Shown: positions 10,901 through 19,470, counted from the stretch's first letter. The stretch is 64,000 bases of DNA from Angiostrongylus vasorum (GCA_018806985.1 JADANN010000438.1:508001-572000); one strand, 5' to 3'. Translations and numbers: made by a program. Notes: generated by a model from the sequence alone, not told the origin.

Positions 10901-13900
10901 GCCGGAGGTGTTCGAGTGCGCAACACTGTTCTTCTCAGATGTGGTGTCATTCACAACTCTCGCCAGTAGATGCACACCTTTGCAGGCAAGATATAATCGA
11001 AGCATTAAACAGAATGAATAACAAAACAAAAAATCTTCCATTACTATCAGGTGATTGGCTTTCTAAACGACCTCTACACACTGTTCGACGCAATCATCGA
11101 AGAGCATGATGTTTACAAGGTTTGACATTAAACATGCCTTCCACCATTTCACCGGTCTGGAATAGAGCCTTGCAATATTTTACGCAAATTCCTATAAACA
11201 CTTATAACTTTGGAAAAAAAACAATTTTTTCGTACATAATTTATAGATAGGTGCTTATTGTTCTGTCTTTACCCAGAAATGTACCGATTGCCCCTGGATA
11301 TATGAATAATTGACGTCAGTCATAAGCTGTGGTTGACCCTTTAAGCCTTGTTTTGCCTGTGAGTTAAAATCGCGAGAATAGTTAGAACTGACAAAATTTG
11401 GAGAGCATGCCAGAGGAGACGGAAAGCAAGGTTCCAAAATTGTTCCGCAAATTATTTTTTTTAACATGGGGACAATTATTACCACGCTCGAAGAAAACTA
11501 TGCAGTATTTGGAAGGCTAGCTCTGAGTAAGATCGATTACTACCAAAAGCTCAATATCGCAAACAGGTGCGGTTATACTGTACCTGCTGTGAGAACTTCA
11601 TGGTCCAGTATTCCTCAGAAACATCTCAACATATCTTAAAACCCGAGTTTCATCGATCGTCGGTAACAACAATCAATAGTTTGCAGATGATTAAGCTAAC
11701 ACGGGGTTGATATAAGAAAGTTTTACTCGGCTAACGTATCAGTGCCTTAGCCTTTTCTAGATCCACCCACATTCATTGAAGTAGGTTTCTAAGATGTTGT
11801 TACGCTACGTGCCAACAAATGTTGTGCCCATTGCTGCGGTACGCATTGCCAAAACGCAGATCATATTCGATGGCAAGAATCGACCGCCATCAGTCCTGTA
11901 TAAAAGGGCACAATCGAATGAAGTTCCCCATTCGAACAGTGCTCTCTCCACTGGATTCGACTCCATGCGATTTCGATCACCCACACGGTTTTCAAGCTAA
12001 GGTTATATATCTGTAAGAAAGCGGAAAGAAATTCGCTTGTTACAGGTGGAGACGATCGGTGACGGCTATCTGTGCGCGTCAGGTTTGCCCCAACGTAATG
12101 GTAACGAGCATGCGAAGGAAATTGCCGAGATGTCCTTTGAACTCCTTCGAGCCATCAGGAAATTCCGCATCCCACATCTACCTAATGAAAGAGTCAACAT
12201 TCGCATTGGAATTCACACAGGTTATCCACCGCATCATTACGTTTTACATATTTTACAGACCTTTTTTACATTTACAGAATTTCTTTCTACAAATGAAAAT
12301 AGTCGTGGAAATTGTGTCGTTTAGCTTAACTGTGTTAAACATTAAATCCCAACTTCAAATATAATCAAGTCGTCTCATAAATGATGTCGTCTTTCAAACC
12401 GCCAGAGAACGACACTAAGACGGAAATGTTACGTGGACAGCGAAGGCGAAACGAATGGAAGAAGTGTTTGGTTTGCATGACATGAGAAGGCGAATAATTA
12501 GAAATCTGAGGCTATGATAACCGCTTTCATACATTTAGATGGAAAAGCCCTCTCAACGCTTTACCGCTTCCTCGTGGGTGGGAGGTGTTTCTGGGTGTCG
12601 GGCTGCGATGAACAGCGGCGGGATTCGTCCCTACGGCAGGGTCTCCCATGCTGAAAAGGAGTCCGGCGTTTCCATCAGGGCGCCCACCTAAGAGTGAACC
12701 AATACCAGGATACATCACCGTATCAAACTAGTGGAATTGTGAGAAATCTCCCTCCAGCGCAATGTCGATATACTTACTTACTTGAAATGGCTCGTCCTCA
12801 TTTGTTGTGCGGGCCCCAGCATAATCCCCATTGTTTCGGAGATATGCTGGTTAAGCCATTGTGGTTCCCTGGAATCCCGATGTCAGCCTGGCCATAGTCT
12901 GCTTCAAGTCTTCGCCACCACAGATAGCCGCAACCTTTATGTATCAGAGGGAGATTTGCCACCATGCGACTTTGATACCATTACGGTGGGGGATCCCGGT
13001 ATTGGTTTACTCGTAGTAAGGCTTCCTGATGGAAACGCAGGACTCTTTGCTGTACATCGCAGTCCGACACCCAGGAACACCTCCCATCCACGATGAGGAG
13101 GTAAACCGTTGGGAGGAATGTCGATATCGATTCTATAATATGCCGATTACCGTTCGAGGACCTCTTTACTCCAGTCTTTCTCACCAAAATACCCTCTATC
13201 AGTTAAACCTTAAACAAAGAGCAACCATACGAAGAGGTTACATCTTACATTATAAACGAAACATGTCTACATAGCTAAAAAACTCACTGAAGTATCACAA
13301 GGGTGCAAGATATCGCTGTATATCACTTTCATCAGCAATCGGTTTGATTTGTGACCAGAGAAGAGCGGGATAAATGAGCAGTTAAAAGATTTAGGCGAAG
13401 GATAGTAATACAAGTAAGGTGGATTTACACAAAAATTTACTGTAAATGGAATATACCTGCATAGCCAAAAACCCAGTAAAGATTGGCGAGGGCGCGAGAT
13501 ACTGTTATGTATCACTTTCATCGGCAATCTTTTTACTTTTTGAGAATAGAAGAAGTTGCAAATGGCACAGGCAATCAAGACACTCTCAGTCAATACATGG
13601 AGATCCTTTATGAATTGTTTAGTGAACACAACGGAGAACCGCACTTTTACAGTTATTGTCAATCAACATGGACTGAAAAGTTTGACAAGGTCCACGCCGG
13701 AAGCTTTCAAGATATGATGCATTAACCGGACGGACGAAATCCAGAAGGATATCGATGCCCTGTGCAGAAAAATCAATACATTGCTCAATGTAATGGGAAT
13801 TACTTCCTTCAAAACTGGATCCTTTCGAAGATCCATCTGCGCACAAATGAAAACAAGTTTCCCGAAACGCCAGCTATGTATACCTACAACATTAATATGG

Positions 13901-14796
13901 AGATAGATATGATAAACAACTTACTTCTGTAGCCGAGAGGCAAAGAAGCAAATTCGGGACTTTACAAAAGCACCACGGATATTTTCATCCATCTTCGACT
14001 GCTTGATTTTTACTACTCAAGCATTCTATCTCCACTAACTCCATGATAAGGGAAGGGGAAAAGTGATACAGCTAATAAGCAAGAGCACAAAAATCTTGTT
14101 GGACACCAATGTCTGATTCGGTAACGCCACGTTTGTAGAAAGCTCCTATTGGTGCGTGATCAACTGATCCCAGATTATCCATAGCACGTTAATGAACGTG
14201 ATCTTCATATATAGGTGTACAACTAGTCGTTCCAGGATCAGTAGTGACCGGTGTGGTCGGGATTACCATGCCACGATACTGCTTGTTTGGCGATACGGTT
14301 AACACCGCTAGTAGAATGGAGAGCAATGGGAAACGTGAGCATCCCTCATTGCTTCTTTGTCAAGTTTCCAGAACATGGAGTTCTTTTTTATTCCTAATTA
14401 GCATTCTTTTGAAAAAAGCGTTTTAGCCGGTCGAGTTCATATTTCTACCGATACGATGAAGTTTTTGACTCAAGTCATTGGTGGCTATGAAACGGAACCA
14501 CGAGGAGAAGTGATAGTTAAAGTAAGTACTATACATGATGTTAGCATTAATTAGAACAATTTTAAAATAATTAAAGACTATATACCACTTCGCTCACTAG
14601 ATTTTATATGACGACTATCAACTTTTTCGGTGATTGTTGACCTTCCTATTTTCGTTAGTGGCTTTGTGTCAGAGGTTCTTCCCATCACCGAAATGCTCCC
14701 ATTTATTTGGCCATGAATTACTTTATTCAGGGCAAAGGAGCTGTGGAAACTCATTGGCTGCTAACCCCCGAAGAGCAGGAGCAATCTAAGAATTGA
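1639..14796 (+). CDS. Receptor-type guanylyl cyclase, copy 1 (5' end outside window; probably disrupted)
   Basis: Membrane receptor that makes cGMP from GTP; nematode GCY proteins act mostly in sensory neurons. 21 exons are visible: 1639-1775, 1812-1927, 2746-2850, 3424-3503, 4910-4984, 5165-5273, 5550-5654, 5759-5830, 5908-5991, 6205-6265, 6369-6441, 7968-8044, 9271-9410, 10278-10344, 10509-10582, 10862-10985, 11051-11119, 12046-12220, 14236-14334, 14427-14521, 14731-14796. Domain order is ligand-binding domain end, membrane span, pseudokinase, hinge, cyclase. Phases join cleanly except at two 1-base insertions (about 3450 and 5180) and at an in-frame TAA at 9408-9410. The cyclase exons are fully open and keep both metal-binding Asp residues. 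The C-terminal tail is short (about 20 residues after the last cyclase strand). Either a recent pseudogene or a gene with local sequence errors. The exact gcy orthologue cannot be named from sequence alone. Confidence 0.85.
2065..2451 (+). mobile_element. Family D retroposon (SINE-like, TAAG tail)
   Basis: A repeat of about 390 bp that starts CTCCCAACGGTTTACC and ends in TCCAAGTAAGTACCCAAGTA. It is flanked by AAATATAAAATT (2053-2064) and AAATATAGAATT (2450-2461), a 12-bp target-site duplication with one mismatch. It lies in the copy-1 intron before the transmembrane exon. Other copies are at 8207, 12548, 12772, 22912, 40060 (partial) and 58580. No coding capacity. Confidence 0.8.
2746..2850 (+). 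CDS. Copy 1: transmembrane exon
   Basis: The exon lies between CTTCTTCAG and a GTTTTC donor. It begins [12 protein letters not shown] and continues into about 22 hydrophobic residues ([20 protein letters not shown]), followed by Leu-Arg, a single membrane span with a positive stop. The matching copy-2 exon at 45512-45616 has the same length (105 bp). The reverse-strand open frame over this exon is a shadow. Confidence 0.88.
2974..3295 (-). mobile_element. Family C tRNA-headed retroposon
   Basis: Minus-strand copy of the family whose head reads like a tRNA: an A-box-like TGGTGTGGTGGTG and a B-box-like CGTTCGTTCCCC about 40 bp apart, then GGTCCGGAGTTTTGCAAAT and a 3' part ending AGTAGGCAGTAAATAA-AAGTTAA. 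This copy has clear matches to CTCCGGACCG, GGTGTCTGCGGTGGGGAACG and CTCAGCTAG. It lies in the intron between 2850 and 3424. Confidence 0.75.
3424..5273 (+). CDS. Copy 1: juxtamembrane and N-lobe of the kinase homology domain, with two frameshifts
   Basis: Exons 3424-3503, 4910-4984 and 5165-5273. The first (YRRINYERL, then after the shift NELWKIQF) is 80 bp against 79 bp in copy 2; the extra T lies in CGCCTTAAACG near 3450. The second is Ser/Thr-rich ([18 protein letters not shown]), 75 bp, phase 0 at both ends. The third encodes [18 protein letters not shown], the pseudokinase beta2-beta3 region with the VAxK-like Lys, and is 109 bp against 108 bp in copy 2; the extra T lies in the T run near 5180. 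Removing one base in each restores the frame seen in copy 2. Confidence 0.8.
3504..4909 (+). other. Copy 1 intron with a block conserved in copy 2
   Basis: No gene recognised. A block at about 3575-3700 (GTGTGCTACA, then AGCCAATCTCTCTGCGATCC) resembles 50250-50380 in the same intron of copy 2 (GTGTGGCCAATCTCTCTGC), so part of the intron predates the duplication. An 81-codon open frame at 4115-4357 has no recognisable features. Confidence 0.55.
3710..3758. repeat. 25-bp tandem duplication
   Basis: CGACCTCCGCCGAACACC followed by TTTGTT occurs at 3710 and again at 3735, a perfect two-unit tandem repeat with period 25. Confidence 0.9.
5550..6441 (+). CDS. Copy 1: core of the kinase homology (pseudokinase) domain
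   Basis: Five exons, all open and in phase: 5550-5654 ([15 protein letters not shown], then [11 protein letters not shown]), 5759-5830 ([18 protein letters not shown]), 5908-5991 ([25 protein letters not shown]), 6205-6265 ([10 protein letters not shown]) and 6369-6441 ([13 protein letters not shown]). The catalytic-loop HRD is replaced by AHG and the DFG Asp is absent (FFGL), as expected for a catalytically dead regulatory kinase domain. WLAPEH is the APE-equivalent motif. Exon lengths equal those of copy 2 except that the first is 1 bp shorter. Confidence 0.9.
6442..7967 (+). other. Large copy 1 intron
   Basis: 1.5 kb without recognisable coding sequence. Short segments at 7380-7690 (for example GTAATCAAATGCTTG, TTTTCCTTGAAGACCGA, ATGTCATGAAG) resemble 57430-57790 of the corresponding copy-2 intron. 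The open frames here are not supported as exons by comparison with copy 2. Confidence 0.5.
7886..7955. repeat. GAAAGAT-type purine-rich low-complexity run
   Basis: Degenerate repeats of GAAAGATGA directly upstream of the acceptor at 7967. The corresponding copy-2 intron lacks it. Confidence 0.7.
7968..9410 (+). CDS. Copy 1: C-lobe of the kinase homology domain, ending in a premature stop
   Basis: Exon 7968-8044 reads [17 protein letters not shown]. Exon 9271-9410 reads [18 protein letters not shown], then [16 protein letters not shown] followed by TAA at 9408-9410. In copy 2 the same exon continues past RPS with CDQVKSFIKGLNDKK before its donor, so about 45 bases of exon and the donor site are lost or replaced here. 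No GT donor upstream of the TAA gives the needed phase. If real, this stop removes the hinge and cyclase domain from the product. Confidence 0.8.
8207..8596 (-). mobile_element. Family D retroposon with long target-site duplication
   Basis: Reverse-oriented copy starting TACTTACTTACTTG (the tail) and ending CGGTAAACCGTTGG. The flanks AATGTGGTAGGATTGG-TTAGAT (8185-8206) and AATGTGGTAAGATGGG-TTAGAT (8603-8624) form a 22-bp imperfect duplication. Inserted in the copy-1 intron between 8044 and 9271. Confidence 0.8.
9411..10277 (+). other. Copy 1 intron between pseudokinase and hinge
   Basis: 867 bp against 2925 bp in copy 2, where a Penelope-like element has inserted. A stretch at 9735-10110 shares short motifs (TTATTCGGCTAACG, GGCTCGAATCAGCTGGG) with 11690-12000, 26140-26285 and 38100-38730, suggesting a degenerate dispersed repeat. 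The overlapping open frames here are not recognised proteins. Confidence 0.4.
10278..10582 (+). CDS. Copy 1: coiled-coil dimerisation hinge
   Basis: Exon 10278-10344 ([20 protein letters not shown]) and exon 10509-10582 ([25 protein letters not shown]) form the helical signalling linker between pseudokinase and cyclase domains, which sets the dimer needed for catalysis. Acceptors are TTTATTTAG and TTTTGCAG. The second exon ends in phase 2 and joins the cyclase exon at 10862. The next exon begins right after the conserved LLP. Confidence 0.9.
10862..12220 (+). CDS. Copy 1: guanylyl cyclase catalytic domain, first half
   Basis: Exons 10862-10985, 11051-11119 and 12046-12220. The first carries [20 protein letters not shown] with the first metal-binding Asp. 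The second reads [20 protein letters not shown]. The third reads [15 protein letters not shown] with the guanine-selecting Glu and the second metal-binding Asp, then [10 protein letters not shown], and ends VNIRIGIHT. The intron after 10985 starts with GC (CAG then GCAAGA), a GC-AG intron also present in copy 2. Differences from copy 2 in the first exon are mostly synonymous. Confidence 0.93.
10986..11050 (+). other. GC-AG intron in copy 1
   Basis: A 65-bp intron with donor CAG/GCAAGA and acceptor CTATCAG. The paralogous intron at 63241-63306 also starts with GC (CAA/GCAAGT). GCAAG after AG is the known form of the minor GC-AG introns in nematodes. Confidence 0.8.
11120..12045 (+). other. Copy 1 intron inside the cyclase domain, with a conserved block
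   Basis: Segment 11230-11540 aligns in order with 63440-63690 of the equivalent copy-2 intron: shared words include AGTTAAAATCGC versus ACTTAAAGTCGC, ACAAAATTTGGAGA versus ACAAGATTTGGAGA, and ATTATTACCACGCTCGAAGA versus ATTATTACCGTGCTGGAAGA. No coding frame is conserved. The rest (11650-12000) contains the dispersed repeat noted at 9735. Confidence 0.55.
12548..12760 (+). mobile_element. Family D retroposon, truncated
   Basis: Head half of a family D element (CTCAACGCTTTACCGC through AGTGAACCAATACCAGG to CTCCCTCCAG). Its 3' half is missing at the point where a second family D copy, in the opposite orientation, begins. The pair makes an imperfect inverted repeat inside the copy-1 intron. Confidence 0.7.
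12772..13116 (-). mobile_element. Family D retroposon with perfect 11-bp target-site duplication
   Basis: Reverse copy starting ACTTACTTACTTGAAATGG and ending GGTAAACCGTTGGGAGG. It is bounded by AATGTCGATAT at 12761-12771 and 13117-13127. The perfect duplication shows the exact element ends and integration by retroposition. Confidence 0.85.
13264..13553. repeat. Diverged direct repeat, two units about 190 bp apart
   Basis: Unit 1 (13264-13370: TACATAGCTAAAAAAC, ATATCACTTTCATCAGCAAT) recurs at 13456-13553 (TGCATAGCCAAAAACC, GTATCACTTTCATCGGCAAT). No known family. It lies in the last large copy-1 intron (12221-14235); the rest of that intron is unassigned. Confidence 0.6.
14236..14796 (+). CDS. 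Copy 1: guanylyl cyclase catalytic domain, second half, and C terminus
   Basis: Exon 14236-14334 ([31 protein letters not shown]) holds the purine-contacting Cys and the Asn and Arg of NTASRME that stabilise the transition state. Exon 14427-14521 reads [20 protein letters not shown]. Exon 14731-14796 reads [20 protein letters not shown] and ends Asn-TGA (stop at 14794-14796). All junction phases agree. No PDZ-binding or long tail follows. Confidence 0.92.
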
Positions 14797-14799
14797 TTT

Positions 14800-14805
14800 A
14801 TTAAA
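14800..14805 (+). terminator. Possible polyadenylation signal of copy 1
   Basis: ATTAAA lies four bases after the stop codon. It is a common AATAAA variant, but this would give a very short 3' UTR. Confidence 0.3.
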
Positions 14806-14877
14806 CAATAGTATACTAAATCGTGGTTACTTAATTGTAGTTTCGATGCTAGTTCAATATGTGTTAAAGTTTCTTAA

Positions 14878-15200
14878 CCTTCTTATTTACTGCCTATTCT
14901 TTTTAATGGCAGGGTATGTTGCGAAATATAACTTCTGTGATGCTAAAATATTTGCAAAACTCCGGACGGCAGGTGTCTGCGATAGGGAACGAAAGCGCTT
15001 TTACGCTATTAGCGCTATTATCAGTCCCTTTGACGGGTGATTGCTGATGGCAGTGATCGACGGAACTTGTTGAGAGACAAGCGAACCGAAGGACCGGTAT
15101 GGTGTGGTGGTGAACGCGTTAATCCCCGGAAAGGGTAATAGCGCGTTGGTTCCCCACCGCAGACATCTGTGGTCCGGAGTTTTAATATCTCAACATCATA
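14878..15200. mobile_element. Inverted dimer of family C
   Basis: 14878-15030 is a minus-strand family C 3' part and head (TTATTTACTGCCTATTC, CTCCGGACGGCAGGTGTCTG). 15035-15200 is a plus-strand copy (TGACGGGTGATTGCTGATGG, GGTGTGGTGGTGAACGCG, CACCGCAGACATCTG). The two heads face each other around about 15030. This lies just downstream of the copy-1 stop codon. Confidence 0.75.
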
Positions 15201-16380
15201 GATCTATTAAAGTAGTTCAACACCACTGACTAATGGACCACTCGTTCGTACTGGGTATTATTCCATCCATGTACGATTGCTCGAAGACCAGCTGATTACA
15301 GAAAAATGCAAGGTTTTTCCGGTACTGTGGAAATGTGGATCATTTCACATAATCTATAAACCATCTTTAAATTGTCCAATGTGAACATCGCAAAGTGGCT
15401 AATTTCTCATTTGTGACTAGTCGCTAGACGAAGTGTACATTGCACAATCAGTCAAGGACATTCCAGTATGGTCCTCAACAGCACTAAGAACAAATACGAA
15501 ATTTTATGAAGAAAACGTTGCTGAGGCAATGGGATTAGGATCGGAATATCGCTAGAGCACACTTAATGTTGTCCTAGTTGTGAGTCCCATTGTAGCGCCT
15601 GTGATGCCTAACGACCCAGGAAAAACGGCATTCTGAAGGCGCTGTTTCCAGACTACAACGGGCAAGGTGTGACAGCTCAGAATAACTCCTCTCCGTCTAT
15701 GTCAATTTAAAATGTAAGTAGGAAGGCTGACCTTGTCATACAGAGGAAAAGGACTCCGAACCATTTTGGTCGCTTTTTCTTCGAGGTAGCTGCAATATAG
15801 CGCATCTGCTCTGTATGGCGCTTAACTTTAACGTTTTAGTTCTTTATCAACATCTCTGAAGAGATGCTGGTGCTTTCAGAGCCAACATAACGGACAGTAT
15901 CCGCTTGTGAACATGTGGGTCGGATTTCGCTAATGTGGTAGGTTAACCCCCTGCTGTATACTAAGAGGGCTCGGCTCAATCCGTTTTCGACCTAAACCGA
16001 ATGTTGATTTGCTGCTGCGGTCCGCCAACGTAGACATGGAGAAAACCTAGAGATATGTTAATGATTTCAGTGTTTCATAATACTAATTTCAACGCCAAAC
16101 ATATTAATCAAAAATTTAAGATGCTCAAATGAAGAAAAATAAAATAAATAAAATAAGACAAATTAGAAGTCAGCCGGTCAGTTAATTGGAAAAGCAAATT
16201 AAATAGACTAACAAGGACATGTCTGAACTGCTACTAGTAAACTTTCGCAAAACATTACATCGAAAAGAAACACTAGAGAAACAGGACCAAGCGAATGTTG
16301 GTATTTCTTCCAACATTGGTACTTAAAGTTGGTTTCCTTTCCAAATCATTCGCAAGAAAAAACCAGCTATGTGAAGTTCT
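15201..16380. other. Unassigned intergenic spacer
   Basis: About 1.2 kb with stops in all frames and no family recognised on either strand. Confidence 0.5.
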
Positions 16381-16384
16381 GTTC

Positions 16385-16600
16385 AAGATGCGTCGTTTTC
16401 TTGTTCAGCAATGGCGAGGTTGTTAGACAGTATATCCTTCCAAGGTGCCAAGAAGGCGATACTGCCAAAACGTCAGCTACTGTTGTATTGTGTTGTGTTT
16501 TTCAATGGAAATAGATGTATGCTGTCTAACAACCTCGCGATTGCTGAACAAGAAAACGACGCATTCATATTCCAATGCCGAGTTTAATAGAAAGTCGATC
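16385..16600. mobile_element. Penelope-like element terminal palindrome with decayed hammerhead-like motif
   Basis: Left arm 16389-16435 (ATGCGTCGTTTTCTTG, GCGAGGTTGTTAGACAG) is the inverse of right arm 16515-16567 (CTGTCTAACAACCTCGCG, CAAGAAAACGACGCAT). Between them, 16447-16474 reads GCCAAGAAGGCGATACTGCC then AAAACGTC, a mutated version of the motif found intact at 17272. The right arm continues as at 62030-62100, after the Penelope-like element, which identifies the family. Confidence 0.65.
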
Positions 16601-17211
16601 CTAGGATCTGTTCAAGATTTTCGTTAACAATTGTCGCCTTAAGTAAAGGACCAAAGATGAAATTGAAACGGATTCTTGTTTGCCTACTGTGTTCAAGTTC
16701 CTTCAATTTCGATTTTTATAGCTCTCACAAAGATACTTGCTTTCCGTTCTGCGTTTTAGGAATCATGTCATAAAAAATAGAGCTTATGCGAACAGAAAGA
16801 GCAACAGTTAAAATGAAGGGGGTCGAGACGGTAAAGACGGTTTCTAAGCGAACAGAATATCTCTACACATGTGTGGACTAGGGGCGAAAATTCAGAAAGT
16901 CGATATGGCATGTAATTTTGCAATGCCCGAAAAATATACCTGGGTGCGAATGTAGGGCGAAAGTTTCAAGTGAAATGAATACATGATACATTTGCTGACA
17001 AATCATCTACTTGGGACATTGCACAACGAGCAAGGTAGAGACTATTCCCCTACGAGCTACACAACAGCCTCTGGAATAAGTATCTCCCTGAGAAAGTGTT
17101 TTAATTCCATTTATTATTGTAATTACTTGTAACAGTTCTCAGGATCGCGAGGTTAGTTAAACAGCATACATTTACTTCCATAGAAAAACACAATACAATA
17201 CAACAGTAGCT

Positions 17212-17239
17212 GACGTTTCGGCAGTATCGCCTTCTTCAG
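17212..17239 (-). ncRNA. Hammerhead-ribozyme-like motif (minus strand)
   Basis: Reading the minus strand: CTGAAGA, one A, stem GGC with loop GATACT and GCC, then GAAACGTC. This fits the hammerhead core CUGANGA / stem II / GAAA / GUC cleavage triplet. Only the self-complementary ACGT is available for stem III, so activity would need pairing between two copies. The extra A before stem II departs from the consensus. Identical to the motif at 17272. Confidence 0.5.
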
Positions 17240-17271
17240 AGCGGCTTCAGAAGGCACTTAAAAAAGCGGCT

Positions 17272-17299
17272 CTGAAGAAGGCGATACTGCCGAAACGTC
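17272..17299 (+). ncRNA. Hammerhead-ribozyme-like motif (plus strand)
   Basis: CTGAAGA at 17272-17278, A at 17279, stem II GGC (17280-17282) with GCC (17289-17291), GAAA at 17292-17295, and the cleavage triplet GTC at 17297-17299. It lies head-to-head with the minus-strand copy at 17212. Penelope-like elements are known to carry minimal hammerhead motifs near their ends. Confidence 0.5.
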
Positions 17300-17395
17300 A
17301 GCTACTGTTGTATTGTGTGTTTTTCCATGGAAGTAAATGTATGCTGTTTAACAACCTCGCGATTGCTGAACAAGAAAACGACGCATTGTAATTAC

Positions 17396-18985
17396 TATTA
17401 TTAACTTGACTGCCGTCGACCATCGACAGAACTTTCATGTAATGTGTACTGAAAGTTTTCTATATCACTGGAAGCAGCATTGCACGGTTGTTCATTGCAG
17501 AGAAACAAAAAATACAGCGACGAGGATGCTGATATGTGAACAAAACTCGAAACCTTAGTTAGGCTTCCAGTCTGCTGTTAGCAAGCGGACTTAAGGAGAA
17601 ACCAAGATGCTTTTCCTTTTTCTCCGCAAAGCTGAATTGCACGCCATTTGATAACTGTAAGGTGTCACGTAGGTGTAACAGTATGCTTTTAGCCCTCCAA
17701 AACCGGAATCCTGTTTTGACTGACTGAGAAAAATTACATAAAATTATGGCAAATATAGGCGACACTGGTTAGTGGACACGTTGTTACGTACTACTGCAAT
17801 ATACCATAGCCATCTACACTTCATTCCCATGCTCGCAAAATATCTCCACATCATTATCTCTATCTAGCTGACTTTTCAAAAAGCATTTGAAAAAATGAAC
17901 CGAATTTACTAGGTTAAGGATCAGTTCCAAGATGTACTTAAGGTAAGATCCTAACACTTCCATAAAGCGAAGTCGCACCGAGTAGGCAAGAACGTGAATA
18001 ACTTAATACTGCTTTTTTGAAATAAAGCTTGATGAGATTATAAACTAATTTCCCAACAGCCGAACCTGAAATACTCATCGATCTCGCTATTCAGCTCGGA
18101 CATCAATTGATTAACCTTCACATTGGTCTTCCGGATCATCATTCAAAGAGGACGTCCTGTGCTAGCCAGCGCATGGTAGAAATCACTAAGATAAAAGCCC
18201 ATCATTTCCACAGCATTTGTTAACAACTATTACCTGTATAAGTTAAATTTTAGTGACATGCTGGTAATTAGAGCATGCGGCAGAATATTATTAATCCCGT
18301 GACCAGCACAGGAATACCTCTACCTGACCTACCTCATTTTGAAATTTTACCCAACTCTGCATTGTTTATCATTATCGATTGTCCACAGAAGTAGGAACTT
18401 TGGCTTCGCTCTGGTTTCGTTCTAAGAGATTTTCCCAGTGTGATAGGTCGGCAACACTTCCAGTAAGGCTAGTCTCTCTTCCACCCAGTCTACGTAGCAC
18501 CCAAGTATGTGAGAACAAGGCTTTTACAGGACGAATAATGCAATCGAATTACTTTGATGCACTTCTAAGCTATCAAGGCGGCCAGGTTTATACTGTATAT
18601 CTCTGGAATTAACTCCATCACGTTGAATTTCTCGCACAGGATGCAAATAGTAGCATTCGAAGAAACTCGTCCAATTGAGATTTCCACTCTATTCGAATTG
18701 ACATCTGTTTCTACACTACCACATTCCATTTCGTACATGACACTTCTTTGAAGCGATTACAAATAACGTGGAATTGTCGAAAATACTAGTTTTCCATACC
18801 AATCCCTTTGAACTCATGACATCATTGCAGAGCAATCAAATTTTCACAGTGAAGTGTTGTATGGTTCACGAATGAAACCAGCATATTGAATCTCACTGTG
18901 TAGAGCTCCAATTGAAGGTAACTCGAATATCGAAGACTTTTTCTTCAAGCCGATACTCTAGCAATTATTTAGCTTCGCGAAATAC
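17396..18985. other. Unassigned spacer
   Basis: 1.6 kb. Open frames at 17559-17765 (-) and 18379-18612 (+) show no recognisable domain, and no repeat family seen elsewhere in the window. Confidence 0.4.
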
Positions 18986-18989
18986 CTGA

Positions 18990-19235
18990 TACATGAGAAA
19001 AACTCTGGATCTCAGGTGCGCTTTCGACCCGCAGTTTGTGTTCCTCACGTGTTACCAACTGCACCACCGAGGTTCCAACCTTGCCTTTCCCTCAACCATT
19101 TTTTTAGCCTAACGGTGCTATCACAATCACCTATCAACGGGAATGATCTGGAGAGCACAAATTGGTACTGGACCTTCAATCGAAACCACCATGTTTTAAC
19201 TTCTACTTACCGCCTATTCTTTTTTTCATGGCAGT
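18990..19235 (-). mobile_element. Diverged family C retroposon
   Basis: On the minus strand a tRNA-like head (CCTCGGTGGTGCAGTTGG, then a B-box-like GCGGGTCGAAAGC) is followed by CTGAGATCC. The plus strand then shows CACCTATCAACGGGAATGA-TCTGGAGAGCAC and CCGCCTATTC, which match the family C body. Too irregular in the stems to be a functional tRNA gene. Confidence 0.5.
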
Positions 19236-19238
19236 TAA

Positions 19239-19470
19239 AAAAGGATAAAGCTTTTAGGGTTGATCAATCCCTGAGCGATGCGCCGTGTATTCGACCTCGT
19301 TAAGCATCCTCAGAGGTGACTGAATGCATACCTGGCCTAAGCAATGAGTCGCGGTGGCCCACCGATGTATCAAATCAGCGCCGTTATCCTGCCAGACAAA
19401 TCCGGTGCCAATTTTTCCGACCCCGGAAATCGCACGTGCATTGCCTCTGACCACCGCGTTACATGCGCCC
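19239..19470 (-). mobile_element. Family A tRNA-derived SINE
   Basis: Reverse copy: 3' end AAAGGATAAAGCTTTT at the left, core GGTGCCAATTTTTCCGACC, and head ending ACATGCGCCC at the right. Forms an inverted pair with the plus copy starting at 19540. Confidence 0.75.

Larger units (their letters stand above)
17150..17395. mobile_element. Penelope-like element terminal palindrome with paired hammerhead-like motifs
   Basis: Two inverted arms of about 110 bp (17150-17245 and 17266-17370) share ACAGCATACATTTACTTCCA, CACAATACAACAGTAGC and the ribozyme-like core. They are separated by about 25 bp. The outer sequences (CGCGAGGTTAG and AACAACCTCGCG) match the 16.4-kb and 62.0-kb ends. No reverse transcriptase remains, so this is a solo terminal structure. 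Confidence 0.7.

Noticed and set aside
10749..11021. Start of the cyclase coding at ATG 10749
   Set aside because: The frame crosses the intron upstream of the acceptor at 10861; copy 2 shows the exon begins at the base after CCAG.
17150..17395. Transcription terminator or CRISPR-like palindrome
   Set aside because: Eukaryotic context, arms of about 110 bp matching Penelope-like termini, and no spacer-repeat periodicity.
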